A stretch of 64,000 nucleotides of DNA from Streptomyces apocyni (GTDB taxonomy: Bacteria > Actinomycetota > Actinomycetes > Streptomycetales > Streptomycetaceae). A program made the translations under genes and the position numbers. The stretch is taken from assembly GCF_009739465.1 (NCBI RefSeq), contig NZ_WHOM01000034.1:47720-111719 (forward strand), read 5' to 3'. The notes under the pieces were generated by a model. It had not been told where the DNA came from. It was given only the letters and a program-made list of their open reading frames with translations, and did not search any database. Numbering within the stretch: position 1 is the stretch's first letter; every line of letters starts with the position of its first letter. Shown piece by piece: positions 26,532 to 34,351 of the stretch.

Positions 26532-27632
26532 CTAGCTGTCCGTGTCGCGGTCCTTTCCGGGCCCGTCGCCCCGCTCGCCCTGTCCGCTCTGTCCGCCCTG
26601 GCTTCCGGGCCCCCGGAAGCTGTTACGGAGCTTGCCGCCCAGGTCGCCGGCGCCGCCCGCGATGTCCGAGACCAGCTTCATCAGCGGGTCCTTGCTGGAG
26701 CGCACGTCATCGGCGTAGTTGCTCGCCGACTGGCGGAAGGAGTCGGAGACCGAGGTGTCGTCGTCCTCGCCGCGCCGCGGGTAGTGGCCGTCCATGATCC
26801 GCTGGTAGTCGCGGGTCTCGGACCACTTCTTCAGCTCGGCCGCACGCACCGCGGCGAAGGGGTGGGTGCGCGGCAGCACGTTCAGGATCTTGAGTACGGA
26901 GTCGCGCAGGTCGCCCCCGGCCTCGTACTCCTCGGCCTGCTTCAGGAACGCGTCCACGTTCATCTCGTGGAGGTGGTTGCCGCCCGCCAGTTTCATCAGG
27001 CCGCGCATCGAGGCCTGTAGGTCCTGCCCGACCAGGAGCCCGGCGCGGTCCGCGGAGAACTCCGACTTACGGAACCACTCGCGCAGGGCCGTGACGATCG
27101 CCATGATCGCGATGTTCCCCAGCGGAATCCAGGCGACGCGGAGCGCGAGGCTGGTGAGGAAGAGCAGGATCGTGCGGTAGACGGCGTGGCCGGAGAGCGC
27201 GTGGCCGACCTCATGGCCGATGACCGCGCGCATCTCCTCCTCGTCGAGCAGCTCGACCAGGCCCGTGGTGACCACGATGATCGGCTCGTCCAGGCCGATG
27301 CACATCGCGTTCGGATTGGCGTCCTGGGTGACGTACATCGGCGGGACCTTCTCCAGGTCCAGGATGTAGCAGGCGTCGCGCAGCATCGCGTACAGATGCG
27401 CGAACTGGTCGTCGCTCACCCGCACTGAGTCCGACAGGAAAAGCAGCCGCAGGCTGCGCTCGGGCAGCAGCCCGCTCAGTGCCTTGAAGACGGTGTCGAA
27501 GCCGGTGAGCTTGCGCAGCGCCACCAGGGCCGAGCGGTCCGCCGGGTGTTCGTACGCCCGTGAGGAGATCCCCTCGAAGCGCCGGCGCCGGCGACCCGGC
27601 AGGTTGTCGTGGCTTTCGGTGTTCTCGGTCAT
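26532..27632 (-). CDS. M48-family (HtpX-like) zinc metalloprotease
   Basis: 366 residues. HExxH is present as H140-E-V-G-H144 and the third ligand Glu lies in S-E191-F-S-A-D of the family pattern ExxxD; hydrophobic segments flank the motif (about 152-185). The C-terminal ~70 residues are Gly/Asp-rich and likely disordered. Such proteases degrade misfolded membrane proteins. Transcribed convergently with the gene at 25402 (26 nt apart) and preceded by a gggggc ribosome binding site. Substrates unknown. Confidence 0.88.
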   Translation of the reverse strand: MTENTESHDNLPGRRRRRFEGISSRAYEHPADRSALVALRKLTGFDTVFKALSGLLPERSLRLLFLSDSVRVSDDQFAHLYAMLRDACYILDLEKVPPMYVTQDANPNAMCIGLDEPIIVVTTGLVELLDEEEMRAVIGHEVGHALSGHAVYRTILLFLTSLALRVAWIPLGNIAIMAIVTALREWFRKSEFSADRAGLLVGQDLQASMRGLMKLAGGNHLHEMNVDAFLKQAEEYEAGGDLRDSVLKILNVLPRTHPFAAVRAAELKKWSETRDYQRIMDGHYPRRGEDDDTSVSDSFRQSASNYADDVRSSKDPLMKLVSDIAGGAGDLGGKLRNSFRGPGSQGGQSGQGERGDGPGKDRDTDS

Positions 27633-27872
27633 GTGACAGCCCCCAAAGTCTCCGCGCGTGGGTCCCGCGCTGTGCGAGTGTTCTCGCCCCCCGATGGAAC
27701 GTCCAGCCTACGGGCAGGGTTCCGGCACGGCAGTGATCCGGGCGAGTCGGAACTCCGCACCGCCTGGCCTGGCACCGCGTACGCCTGAGTCGGGGTGAGG
27801 GCGTGCGGGGCCCCCGCTTACGATGTGCCTGAAGCTTCCAGCCCGTACCCACCCGGATAGGTCCTGTCGACG

Positions 27873-28022
27873 ATGAGCCTCCTGCACAGCACCGCAGCCC
27901 AGCTGACCCCCCTCGCCTCCGAGGGAGGGTCAGGCCCCAGCCCCTACCTCACCGGCGGTGGTGCGCTTCTCGCGCTGCTGCTGCTGCTCTGGATCACCAC
28001 GCGCTTCAACCGGGACCGCTGA
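27873..28022 (+). CDS. 49-residue membrane miniprotein
   Basis: Small ORF, ATG 27873 to TGA 28022. A polar Ser/Pro/Gly-rich N-terminal half is followed by one helix rich in Leu (G-G-A-L-L-A-L-L-L-L-L-W) and a basic tail T-T-R-F-N-R-D-R, giving an N-out/C-in single-pass topology by the positive-inside rule. It sits between the protease and nadD; I recall a similar short gene at this place in other Streptomyces. No function known. Confidence 0.6.
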   Translation: MSLLHSTAAQLTPLASEGGSGPSPYLTGGGALLALLLLLWITTRFNRDR

Positions 28023-28083
28023 GCCCGAGCGGCAAGCCGCTTTAGCCCCGGCCGCCGGGGGACCGGCCCGGTGACCGGGCCGG

Positions 28084-28097
28084 TAGGGTCTGCACGC
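28084..28097 (+). promoter_or_regulatory. -10-like box for nadD
   Basis: TAGGGT (28084-28089) lies 8 nt before the ATG at 28098, consistent with a leaderless or near-leaderless transcript. Confidence 0.5.
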
Positions 28098-28733
28098 ATG
28101 GGAGAGCAGGACATGCCTACCGGCCCAGCGGAAGACAGCGGCGCGAACAAGCGCCGCCTCGGTGTCATGGGCGGGACGTTCGATCCGATCCATCACGGAC
28201 ACCTGGTGGCCGCCAGCGAGGTAGCCGCCCAGTTCCACCTGGACGAGGTGGTGTTCGTACCGACGGGTAAGCCGTGGCAGAAGACCCATGCGACGGTCTC
28301 CCCGGCCGAGGACCGCTATCTGATGACGGTCATCGCCACCGCCGAGAACCCTCAGTTCTCGGTCAGCCGTATCGACATCGACCGCGGCGGGCTGACCTAC
28401 ACCAAGGACACCCTGCGGGAACTGCGCGAGCTGAACCCGGACGCGGACCTGTTCTTCATCACCGGGGCCGACGCGCTGGGGCAGATCCTCACCTGGCGGG
28501 ACGCCGCTGAGACGTTTTCCCTCGCTCACTTCATCGGGGTGACCCGGCCGGGGCATACCCTGGCGGACCCTGGCCTTCCGGAAGGCGGGGTGTCCCTGGT
28601 GGAGGTCCCGGCGCTGGCGATCTCCTCGACGGACTGCCGCGCGAGGGTCGCCAAGGGGGACCCGGTCTGGTATCTGGTGCCGGACGGTGTGGTGCGGTAC
28701 ATCGACAAGCGTGAGTTGTACCGCGGCGAGTGA
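28098..28733 (+). CDS. nadD: Nicotinate-nucleotide adenylyltransferase
   Basis: 211 residues from ATG 28098. Nucleotidyltransferase signature [11 protein letters not shown] at 25-35 and the C-terminal I-S-S-T-D-C-R (usual I-S-S-T-x-I-R). Converts nicotinate mononucleotide and ATP to deamido-NAD in NAD synthesis. Followed 17 nt later by the LCP gene, with rsfS further on; the nadD-rsfS association is widely conserved. Confidence 0.95.
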   Translation: MGEQDMPTGPAEDSGANKRRLGVMGGTFDPIHHGHLVAASEVAAQFHLDEVVFVPTGKPWQKTHATVSPAEDRYLMTVIATAENPQFSVSRIDIDRGGLTYTKDTLRELRELNPDADLFFITGADALGQILTWRDAAETFSLAHFIGVTRPGHTLADPGLPEGGVSLVEVPALAISSTDCRARVAKGDPVWYLVPDGVVRYIDKRELYRGE

Positions 28734-28749
28734 GCCGAGAGGGGCACCG

Positions 28750-30435
28750 GTGAACGACCGACAGTACGACCCTTACCCGGGTCATCAGGAGGGTCAGCAG
28801 TACGAGATCGTCGGGTACGACGAGTACGGCCGCCCGGTGTACCAGCAGGTCGCGTGGCAGCAGCAGTACGACCCGTACGCCCCTCAGGTTCCCCAGCAGG
28901 GGTACGGCTACGACCCCTACGCCGCCACCTCCACCGACACGGGGCAGCAGCAACCCGTACCGGGCTACGACCCGTACGCCGCCCAGCAGCCCCAGCAGCA
29001 GCCCCAACAGCCCCAACAGCCCCAGCAGCAGACGCAGCAGCAGCCCCAGCAGACGCAGCAGACGGCTTGGGTCCCGCAGCAGCACCAGCCGGAGCCGCAG
29101 CGCCCTCATGAGCCGTCACGCCAGGACGACGCCGACCGCGCCGACCGCGACGACCGCGACTACCGCACCGAGATGTTCGCGTTCATCGAGGAGCCGGACG
29201 ACGACTCCGAGGACGTCATCGACTGGCTGAAGTTCACCGAGAGCCGCACCGAGCGCCGCGAGGAGGCCAGGCGCCGCGGCCGCAACCGTATGGTCGCGCT
29301 GCTCGTGGTGCTCGCGCTGGCGCTCACTGGAGGCGTCGGTTACCTCTGGCACGCGGGCAAGCTGCCCGGACTGTCGTCCGGAGGCTCCGACGACCCGGTC
29401 GCGGGGAGCGGCCCCCAGAAGCGCGATGTGATCGTTGTCCACCTGCACAACACCAAGGAGGGCGGTACCTCCACGGCGCTGCTCGTCAACAACACCACCA
29501 CCGGGCAGGGCACCACCGTGCTGCTGCCCAACTCGCTCGCCGTCACCAGCGACGACGGCTCCACCACGACCACGCTGGGCAAGTCCGTCGACGAGGACGG
29601 CACGGCCGGGACACGCGAGGCGATCGACGCGCTGCTGGGCACCCGGATCGAGGGCAGCTGGCGGCTCGACACTCCGTACCTCAACAACCTCGTCGAGCTC
29701 GTCGGCAACATCGAGATCGACACGGACACCGACGTCCCCGACCCCAAGGCGCCGAAGAAGGGCGAGTCCCCACTGGTCAGCAAGGGTGAGCAGCAGACCC
29801 TGAGTGGCCCGATGGCCGTCGCGTACGCCACCTACCGCGCACCGGACGAGTCCGAGTCGGCGCAGTTGGAACGGTTCGGCGCGGTCCTGCGCGGGGTGCT
29901 GCGCAAGCTGTCCACCGACCCGAAGGATGCCACCCTGACGGTGAAGACGCTCGCCCAGATCCTGGACCCGTCGCTCACCGAGAAGGACCTGGGCGCCTCG
30001 CTGGCCAAGCTGGCCGAGCACGCCAAGGAGGGCGCGTACGACACCCGGGTGCTGCCGGTCCAGGAGGACGGCGCGCTGACCGCGAAGGCCACGGACGCCG
30101 TGGTCAAGGACGTCCTGGGCGGCAAGGTCAAGAGCCCGGAGCAGGGCGCGGCGGTACGGGTGAACGTCTCCGGGGACAAGGAGGCGGTGCAGAGCGCCCG
30201 GGTCTCCCTGGTCAACGGTGGGTACACGGTCGTGTCCGGCGGTGGCGCGGGCGGTGCAGGCGGCGCGGACGGCGCGTCGGCCACCCTGGTCACGTACGCG
30301 GACAGCAGCCGGAAGGCGGAGGCGGTCGAGGTCGCCAAGACGCTGGGGCTGTCGGCGAGCGCGGTGCAGAAGGACAAGGTCGCGGCGAACGCGGACATCG
30401 CGGTCGTACTGGGCGCGGACTACGAGACCGAGTAG
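28750..30435 (+). CDS. LytR-CpsA-Psr-type protein with LytR_C domain
   Basis: 561 residues from GTG 28750 with gagaggggc upstream. The first ~135 residues are a Tyr/Gln/Pro repeat region (Q-Y-D-P-Y-A, P-Q-Q-Q runs); a membrane helix lies near 181-200. The exterior contains an LCP-like domain (about 215-400) and a LytR_C domain from about 465. LCP proteins transfer undecaprenyl-linked polymers to peptidoglycan. Gene order matches the S. coelicolor gene known as pdtA, implicated in sporulation; orthology is likely but not proven here. The catalytic Arg set of LCP is not obvious to me by eye. Confidence 0.8.
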   Translation: MNDRQYDPYPGHQEGQQYEIVGYDEYGRPVYQQVAWQQQYDPYAPQVPQQGYGYDPYAATSTDTGQQQPVPGYDPYAAQQPQQQPQQPQQPQQQTQQQPQQTQQTAWVPQQHQPEPQRPHEPSRQDDADRADRDDRDYRTEMFAFIEEPDDDSEDVIDWLKFTESRTERREEARRRGRNRMVALLVVLALALTGGVGYLWHAGKLPGLSSGGSDDPVAGSGPQKRDVIVVHLHNTKEGGTSTALLVNNTTTGQGTTVLLPNSLAVTSDDGSTTTTLGKSVDEDGTAGTREAIDALLGTRIEGSWRLDTPYLNNLVELVGNIEIDTDTDVPDPKAPKKGESPLVSKGEQQTLSGPMAVAYATYRAPDESESAQLERFGAVLRGVLRKLSTDPKDATLTVKTLAQILDPSLTEKDLGASLAKLAEHAKEGAYDTRVLPVQEDGALTAKATDAVVKDVLGGKVKSPEQGAAVRVNVSGDKEAVQSARVSLVNGGYTVVSGGGAGGAGGADGASATLVTYADSSRKAEAVEVAKTLGLSASAVQKDKVAANADIAVVLGADYETE

Positions 30436-30639
30436 GCGGAAGGCGCACTGCGAGGCCGGGTAGGCGCACTACGAGGCCGGATAGTACGCGCCCCGCTGCC
30501 GGGGCCCCGAGTAAACGTTTGGGGACCTGTCGGTGGTCCGTGAGACCCTTGAGGTACTGCTTGATGCGGGGCAGCATCACGCACGGCTTCGCCGTGCGCC
30601 CCGCGCCCACCCGAATGACCGTCTAAAGAAAGCCTCGTA

Positions 30640-31083
30640 GTGACCGCGACGGACCGCTCCACCGAGCTCATCAACGTTGCCGCGCAGGCGGCGGCCGACA
30701 AGCTCGCGCACGACATCATCGCCTACGACGTCAGCGACGTCCTGTCGATCACGGACGCCTTCCTGCTGGCCTCCGCGCCCAACGACCGCCAGGTCAAGTC
30801 GATCGTCGACGAGATCGAGGAGCGGCTCAACAAGGAGCTCGGCGTCAAGCCGGTGCGCCGCGAGGGCGACCGCGAGGCCCGCTGGGTGCTGCTCGACTAC
30901 ATCGACATCGTGGTGCACGTCCAGCACAGCGAGGAGCGGGTCTTCTACGCGCTCGAGCGGCTCTGGAAGGACTGCCCCGAGCTGGAGCTGCCGGACGAAG
31001 CCAAGGCCACCCGTGGCAAGGCCGAGCAGCACGCCAAGGAGGCAGCAGCCGACGCCGACGCGACGGCGGGGGACTACAGGTGA
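30640..31083 (+). CDS. rsfS: Ribosome silencing factor RsfS
   Basis: 147 residues from GTG 30640. The RsfS/YbeB core is clear: K-L-A-H-D-I-I-A-Y-D-V-S-D-V-L, T-D-A-F-L-L-A-S, and W-V-L-L-D-Y-I-D-I-V-V-H-V. It binds L14 and blocks subunit joining in starvation. A Lys/Ala/Asp tail is added after the core. The 204-nt upstream gap contains two near-identical 22-nt direct copies of an AGGCGCACTxCGAGGCCGG motif (about 30438-30482) of no known role. Stop overlaps the next gene's GTG. Confidence 0.95.
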   Translation: MTATDRSTELINVAAQAAADKLAHDIIAYDVSDVLSITDAFLLASAPNDRQVKSIVDEIEERLNKELGVKPVRREGDREARWVLLDYIDIVVHVQHSEERVFYALERLWKDCPELELPDEAKATRGKAEQHAKEAAADADATAGDYR

Positions 31084-31742
31084 GCGGTGCCACGACCGGC
31101 GACGTCCGCCGTGGCCGACGCGTCATCCTGTGGCGGCACGGCCAGACCTCCTGGAACCTGGAGCGCCGCTTCCAGGGCAGTACGGACATCGAGCTGACCG
31201 ACGACGGCATCGGGCAGGCCCGCAGGGCCGCCCGGCTGCTCGCCTCGCTGCGCCCGGACGCGATCATCGCGTCCGACCTGAAGCGGGCCACCGCCACCGC
31301 CCAGGAGCTCGGCGTCCTCACCGGTCTGGACATCAGCTACGACGACAGCCTGCGCGAGACCTACGCGGGCCAGTGGCAGGGCCTGACCCACGACGAGATC
31401 ATCGCGCGGTTCGGCGAGCAGTACGCGGCGTGGAAGCGCGGCGAGCCGGTGCGCCGCGGCGGCGGCGAACTGGAGACCGAGGTCGCCGACCGGGCCGCGC
31501 CCGTCGTGCTGCGGCACGCCGACAAGCTGCCTGACGACGGCACGCTGGTCGTCGTCAGTCACGGTGGCACCATCCGCACCACCATCGGACGCCTTCTCGG
31601 CCTGGACTCACGCGACTGGGAGAGCCTCGGCGGGCTCTCCAACTGCTGCTGGTCCGTACTGGGCGACGGCGCGCGCGGCTGGCGGCTCCTGGAGCACAAC
31701 GCGGGCACGCTCCCGGAGCCGGTACTCGGCGACGACGACTGA
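31080..31742 (+). CDS. Histidine phosphatase family protein
   Basis: 220 residues from GTG 31080, overlapping the rsfS stop (GTGA). Catalytic R-H-G-Q-T near residue 19 and the second His in V-V-V-S-H-G-G-T-I near 160 define the phosphoglycerate-mutase-like phosphatase fold. Broad-specificity phosphatase; the true substrate is unknown. Conserved coupling with rsfS suggests co-expression with ribosome or NAD functions rather than glycolysis. Confidence 0.9.
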   Translation: MSGATTGDVRRGRRVILWRHGQTSWNLERRFQGSTDIELTDDGIGQARRAARLLASLRPDAIIASDLKRATATAQELGVLTGLDISYDDSLRETYAGQWQGLTHDEIIARFGEQYAAWKRGEPVRRGGGELETEVADRAAPVVLRHADKLPDDGTLVVVSHGGTIRTTIGRLLGLDSRDWESLGGLSNCCWSVLGDGARGWRLLEHNAGTLPEPVLGDDD

Positions 31743-31815
31743 CCCCGGATTTCACTTTCCGGCTGGTCACGGGCTAGAGTTCTTCTTGTTCGCCCGCCGA
31801 GCGGGAAGAACGCCC

Positions 31816-31888
31816 GGGGCTATAGCTCAGTTGGTAGAGCGCCTGCATGGCATGCAGGAGGTCAGGAGTTCAATTCTCCTTAGCTCCA
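31816..31888 (+). tRNA. tRNA-Ala(GGC), copy 1
   Basis: 73-nt cloverleaf: acceptor GGGGCTA/TAGCTCC with the G3-U70 wobble that identifies alanine tRNAs, D-stem GCTC/GAGC, anticodon stem CCTGC/GCAGG with loop ATGGCAT (anticodon GGC), T-stem AGGAG/CTCCT with loop TTCAATT. No encoded CCA (ACA follows). Identical in sequence to the copy at 32587. Confidence 0.97.
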
Positions 31889-31897
31889 CAATCCCGG

Positions 31898-31929
31898 AGT
31901 CCCGCCAGATCACCTTGATCGGCGGGACT
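31898..31929 (+). terminator. Terminator after tRNA-Ala copy 1
   Basis: AGTCCCGCC (31898-31906) pairs with GGCGGGACT (31921-31929), with inner GATCA/TGATC pairing, followed by TTTCT. Confidence 0.85.
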
Positions 31930-32114
31930 TTCTGCATCCAGGGCGCGCCGCCCGCGACCGTGGGCGACGCGGACTGCCTCCCGAGTCCGGACTCACCGGA
32001 CTCATACGGAAGGGAACGCGTACGCCGCTGACCCATCCGTGTGACCGTGACAGAATCGGACGGTCGCGAGGGGACGCAGCTGTACGAGCCGGCCCGGTGG
32101 GAGGGAGAGGCGTG

Positions 32115-32231
32115 ATGCCCGCGAGCAACCTGAACTGCCCGTCCTGCGGTTCCGTTCACGTCGCCCAGGTGCTGGGGGACAACGGCGGAATCTCCTATGT
32201 GTGCACGGCCTGCGGCCACAGTTGGAGCTGA
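32115..32231 (+). CDS. 38-residue zinc-ribbon miniprotein
   Basis: Begins at ATG 32115 (gagggagagg upstream). The whole protein is one zinc-ribbon knuckle pair: C-P-S-C-G then, 21 residues later, C-T-A-C-G-H-S-W-S at the C-terminus, as in rubredoxin-like or TFIIS-like ribbons. It lies 3 nt before the next small Cys-rich gene, between the two tRNA genes. Nucleic-acid or protein binding is likely, specific role unknown. Confidence 0.7.
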   Translation: MPASNLNCPSCGSVHVAQVLGDNGGISYVCTACGHSWS

Positions 32232-32234
32232 TCG

Positions 32235-32468
32235 ATGGGTGCACACAGGAGAACCTGCGACTGGTGCGGCAGCGGCACGCCCATCGTCCGCGACATGGAA
32301 CCGGTCAACTCCGAGTACCAGTACTGGTGCGAGGAATGCGCACGGGCGCTGATCATAAAAGGCGACCCCATCGAGACCTACCGCGAGCTCGAGGGCGAGC
32401 CGATCTACGGTCGGCTGCTGGACGAACACTGCACCCTCAAGCGCTTCTATTCCTTCGCCACCGCGTGA
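32235..32468 (+). CDS. Small zinc-finger-like protein
   Basis: 77 residues. Two CxxC pairs, C-D-W-C-G near residue 9 and C-E-E-C near 32, are spaced for one zinc site; the C-terminal half has G-D-P-I-E-T-Y-R-E-L-E-G-E-P-I-Y-G and a late H-C. Follows the 38-residue ribbon protein by 3 nt and is probably co-translated. Function unknown. Confidence 0.7.
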   Translation: MGAHRRTCDWCGSGTPIVRDMEPVNSEYQYWCEECARALIIKGDPIETYRELEGEPIYGRLLDEHCTLKRFYSFATA

Positions 32469-32586
32469 CCGGGCGCGCCTCCCCGGGGGCGGGCTTCCCG
32501 GTCTCGTAACCGATTTGGTGGATGGCCGGGTGGACCGTTAATGTTGTCGACGTCGCCGCGGGGAACACCGGGACGACACACCGCAA

Positions 32587-32659
32587 GGGGCTATAGCTCA
32601 GTTGGTAGAGCGCCTGCATGGCATGCAGGAGGTCAGGAGTTCAATTCTCCTTAGCTCCA
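32587..32659 (+). tRNA. tRNA-Ala(GGC), copy 2
   Basis: Identical over all 73 nt to the gene at 31816, including the G3-U70 pair and GGC anticodon, and the identity continues a few nt into the 3' flank (CA). Starts 771 nt after copy 1. A strong hairpin follows at 32707. Confidence 0.97.
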
Positions 32660-32706
32660 CAGAAGATCCACCAGCTTCACAGATCCACAGATGTGCAGAT
32701 CCACCC

Positions 32707-32741
32707 AAGAGTGGGCCGCCCGATCCGGGCGGCCCACTCTT
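32707..32741. terminator. Bidirectional terminator
   Basis: Perfect 16-bp stem (32707-32722 with 32726-32741) with a 3-nt loop and T-rich flanks on the + side (TTGTTTGT) and A-containing flank on the other. Serves tRNA-Ala copy 2 and the convergent gene ending at 32759. Confidence 0.9.
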
Positions 32742-32758
32742 GTTTGTGCTGGGTCCGG

Positions 32759-34351
32759 TCAACCCCGGCCGCTGTCCAGGGCCTTGCGGCCGGGCGGGCT
32801 GGGCAGCGCGGCGCGTGCGGGCCGGTCGGCCGCCGCACCCGTACCCGTGCGCTCCAGGCGCAGCGCGAGTGCGGGACAGCGGCGTACGGCCCGCTGGGCC
32901 ACCCCGCGCAGCGCCAGCGGAACGGCCGCGTCCGCGACGGTCGGGAAGCCGTCGGGCCCCAGCTGGATCAGCTCGGGCACCACGTCCGCGCACAGGCCAT
33001 GGCCCTGGCACAGCGTCCAGTCGACCGCCAGTCGCTCACCGCTCGGCGCCCCGGGGTCCTGATGCCCAGCGCCCGGCAGCGGCAACAGCGCCCTGGTCTC
33101 GCGGCCGCAGCCCCCGCTCAGTACATGCGCGGCCAGATCGTCGGGGAACGCGGCGAGTGTGGAGGCGAGGAAGTTCGCCGAACCGTCGGGGTGCTTGCAC
33201 GCGCCACGCCCCCGTACTGCCCGGGTCACCTCGCGCAGCGCCTCCAGGGCCGCCGGGCCGCCGCCGTTCAGAACGTCGGCGAGGCCGTTCGCCGCCGCTG
33301 GCAGCCCGAGTCGGCAGGGGCCGCACTGGCCCGCGCTCTCGGAGGCCAGCCAGTTCGCGACCTGGAGCGCTTCGCCGAGTGGGCAGGTGTCGTTGCCCAG
33401 GGGCAGCACCGCACCGGCGCCCAGCGAGCCGCCCAGCGCCTTCAGGGAGGCCCGGGAGACCACGGCGTCGTGCGCGGCCGTCGCGGACAGCCAGCTGCCG
33501 TGGTAGCCGCCGGTGAGCACGCCCTGGGGGAGCGGTGGCGCCCCGGCCAGCTGGAGGACGTAGCGCAGCGGCACTCCGGTGGGCACCTCGACGACCATGG
33601 GCCGGGACACATCGCCGGAGAGGGTGAGCAGGACCGTGCCGGGCTCGTCGAACAGGCCGGTGGCGCGGTAGCGGTTCGCGCCGACCCGGGCGGCGACCGC
33701 GAGCTGGGCGAACGTTTCGGCGTTGGACAGCAGGGTGGGGGCGCCGCCCACACCTGACTCCGCGGCGCGTACCCGGCGGCCGGGCGGCAGCGGGGGCCCG
33801 CCGTCGGCGGAGCGGATCAGCGCCGAGGCCTCTCCGGTGACCATACGGGCGGGGTTTCGCTGCACACGCGCGCGTAGCGCGGAACCGCGCCGGTCGGTGA
33901 GGCCCCGCTCGGCGAGTGCCGCGGTCATCGACGCCTCGGTGGAGTCCCGGGTCACCCCGATGATCAGGGTGCGGGCGCCCAGGGCTTCGGCGGCGAGCAG
34001 GGCGCCGTCCAGGATGAGGTGCGGGCCGCGGTTGATGAGCACCGTGTCCTTGCGGCAGGCGGGTTCGTCCTCGCTGCCGTTGACGACGACCACGGGACGT
34101 ACGCCCCGCTTGATGGCGGCCTGGGCGACGGCCCGCAGCTTGGTGGCGAAGGGGAAGCCAGCGCCGCCTCTGCCGCGCAGCGAGATCTCATCGGAGAGCG
34201 CGGCGAGCCGCTCGCCGCCCACCGGGTCCAGCGGGCCGTGGACCTTCAGGTGCATCGCGAGGTCGAGGCGTTCCACGAGGTCGAACCCCGAGGTCAGCTG
34301 GGGGAGTCCGACGACTCGCACCTCGGGGACGTCAGGTAGGGGTCCGGTCAC
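32759..34351 (-). CDS. NuoF-like iron-sulfur flavoprotein fused to a ferredoxin
   Basis: 530 residues. The N-terminal half is the NuoF/HoxF fold with the Gly-rich R-G-R-G-G-A-G-F-P NADH/FMN motif near 58-66, then an SLBB-like region. The 4Fe-4S site is E-S-A-G-Q-C-G-P-C-R-L-G with a later Cys in G-A-C-K-H-P. A C-terminal ferredoxin-like part (about 435-505) has C-Q-G-H-G-L-C-A-D and R-R-C-P-A. It should pass electrons from NAD(P)H via FMN and Fe-S to the ferredoxin domain. The start overlaps the stop of the membrane gene upstream by 4 nt, pointing to a two-component reductase. Confidence 0.85.
   Translation of the reverse strand: MTGPLPDVPEVRVVGLPQLTSGFDLVERLDLAMHLKVHGPLDPVGGERLAALSDEISLRGRGGAGFPFATKLRAVAQAAIKRGVRPVVVVNGSEDEPACRKDTVLINRGPHLILDGALLAAEALGARTLIIGVTRDSTEASMTAALAERGLTDRRGSALRARVQRNPARMVTGEASALIRSADGGPPLPPGRRVRAAESGVGGAPTLLSNAETFAQLAVAARVGANRYRATGLFDEPGTVLLTLSGDVSRPMVVEVPTGVPLRYVLQLAGAPPLPQGVLTGGYHGSWLSATAAHDAVVSRASLKALGGSLGAGAVLPLGNDTCPLGEALQVANWLASESAGQCGPCRLGLPAAANGLADVLNGGGPAALEALREVTRAVRGRGACKHPDGSANFLASTLAAFPDDLAAHVLSGGCGRETRALLPLPGAGHQDPGAPSGERLAVDWTLCQGHGLCADVVPELIQLGPDGFPTVADAAVPLALRGVAQRAVRRCPALALRLERTGTGAAADRPARAALPSPPGRKALDSGRG

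Noticed and set aside
31816..32659. Integrated element bounded by tRNA att sites
   Set aside because: Both copies are full-length tRNAs, not partial 3' ends, and no integrase lies between.
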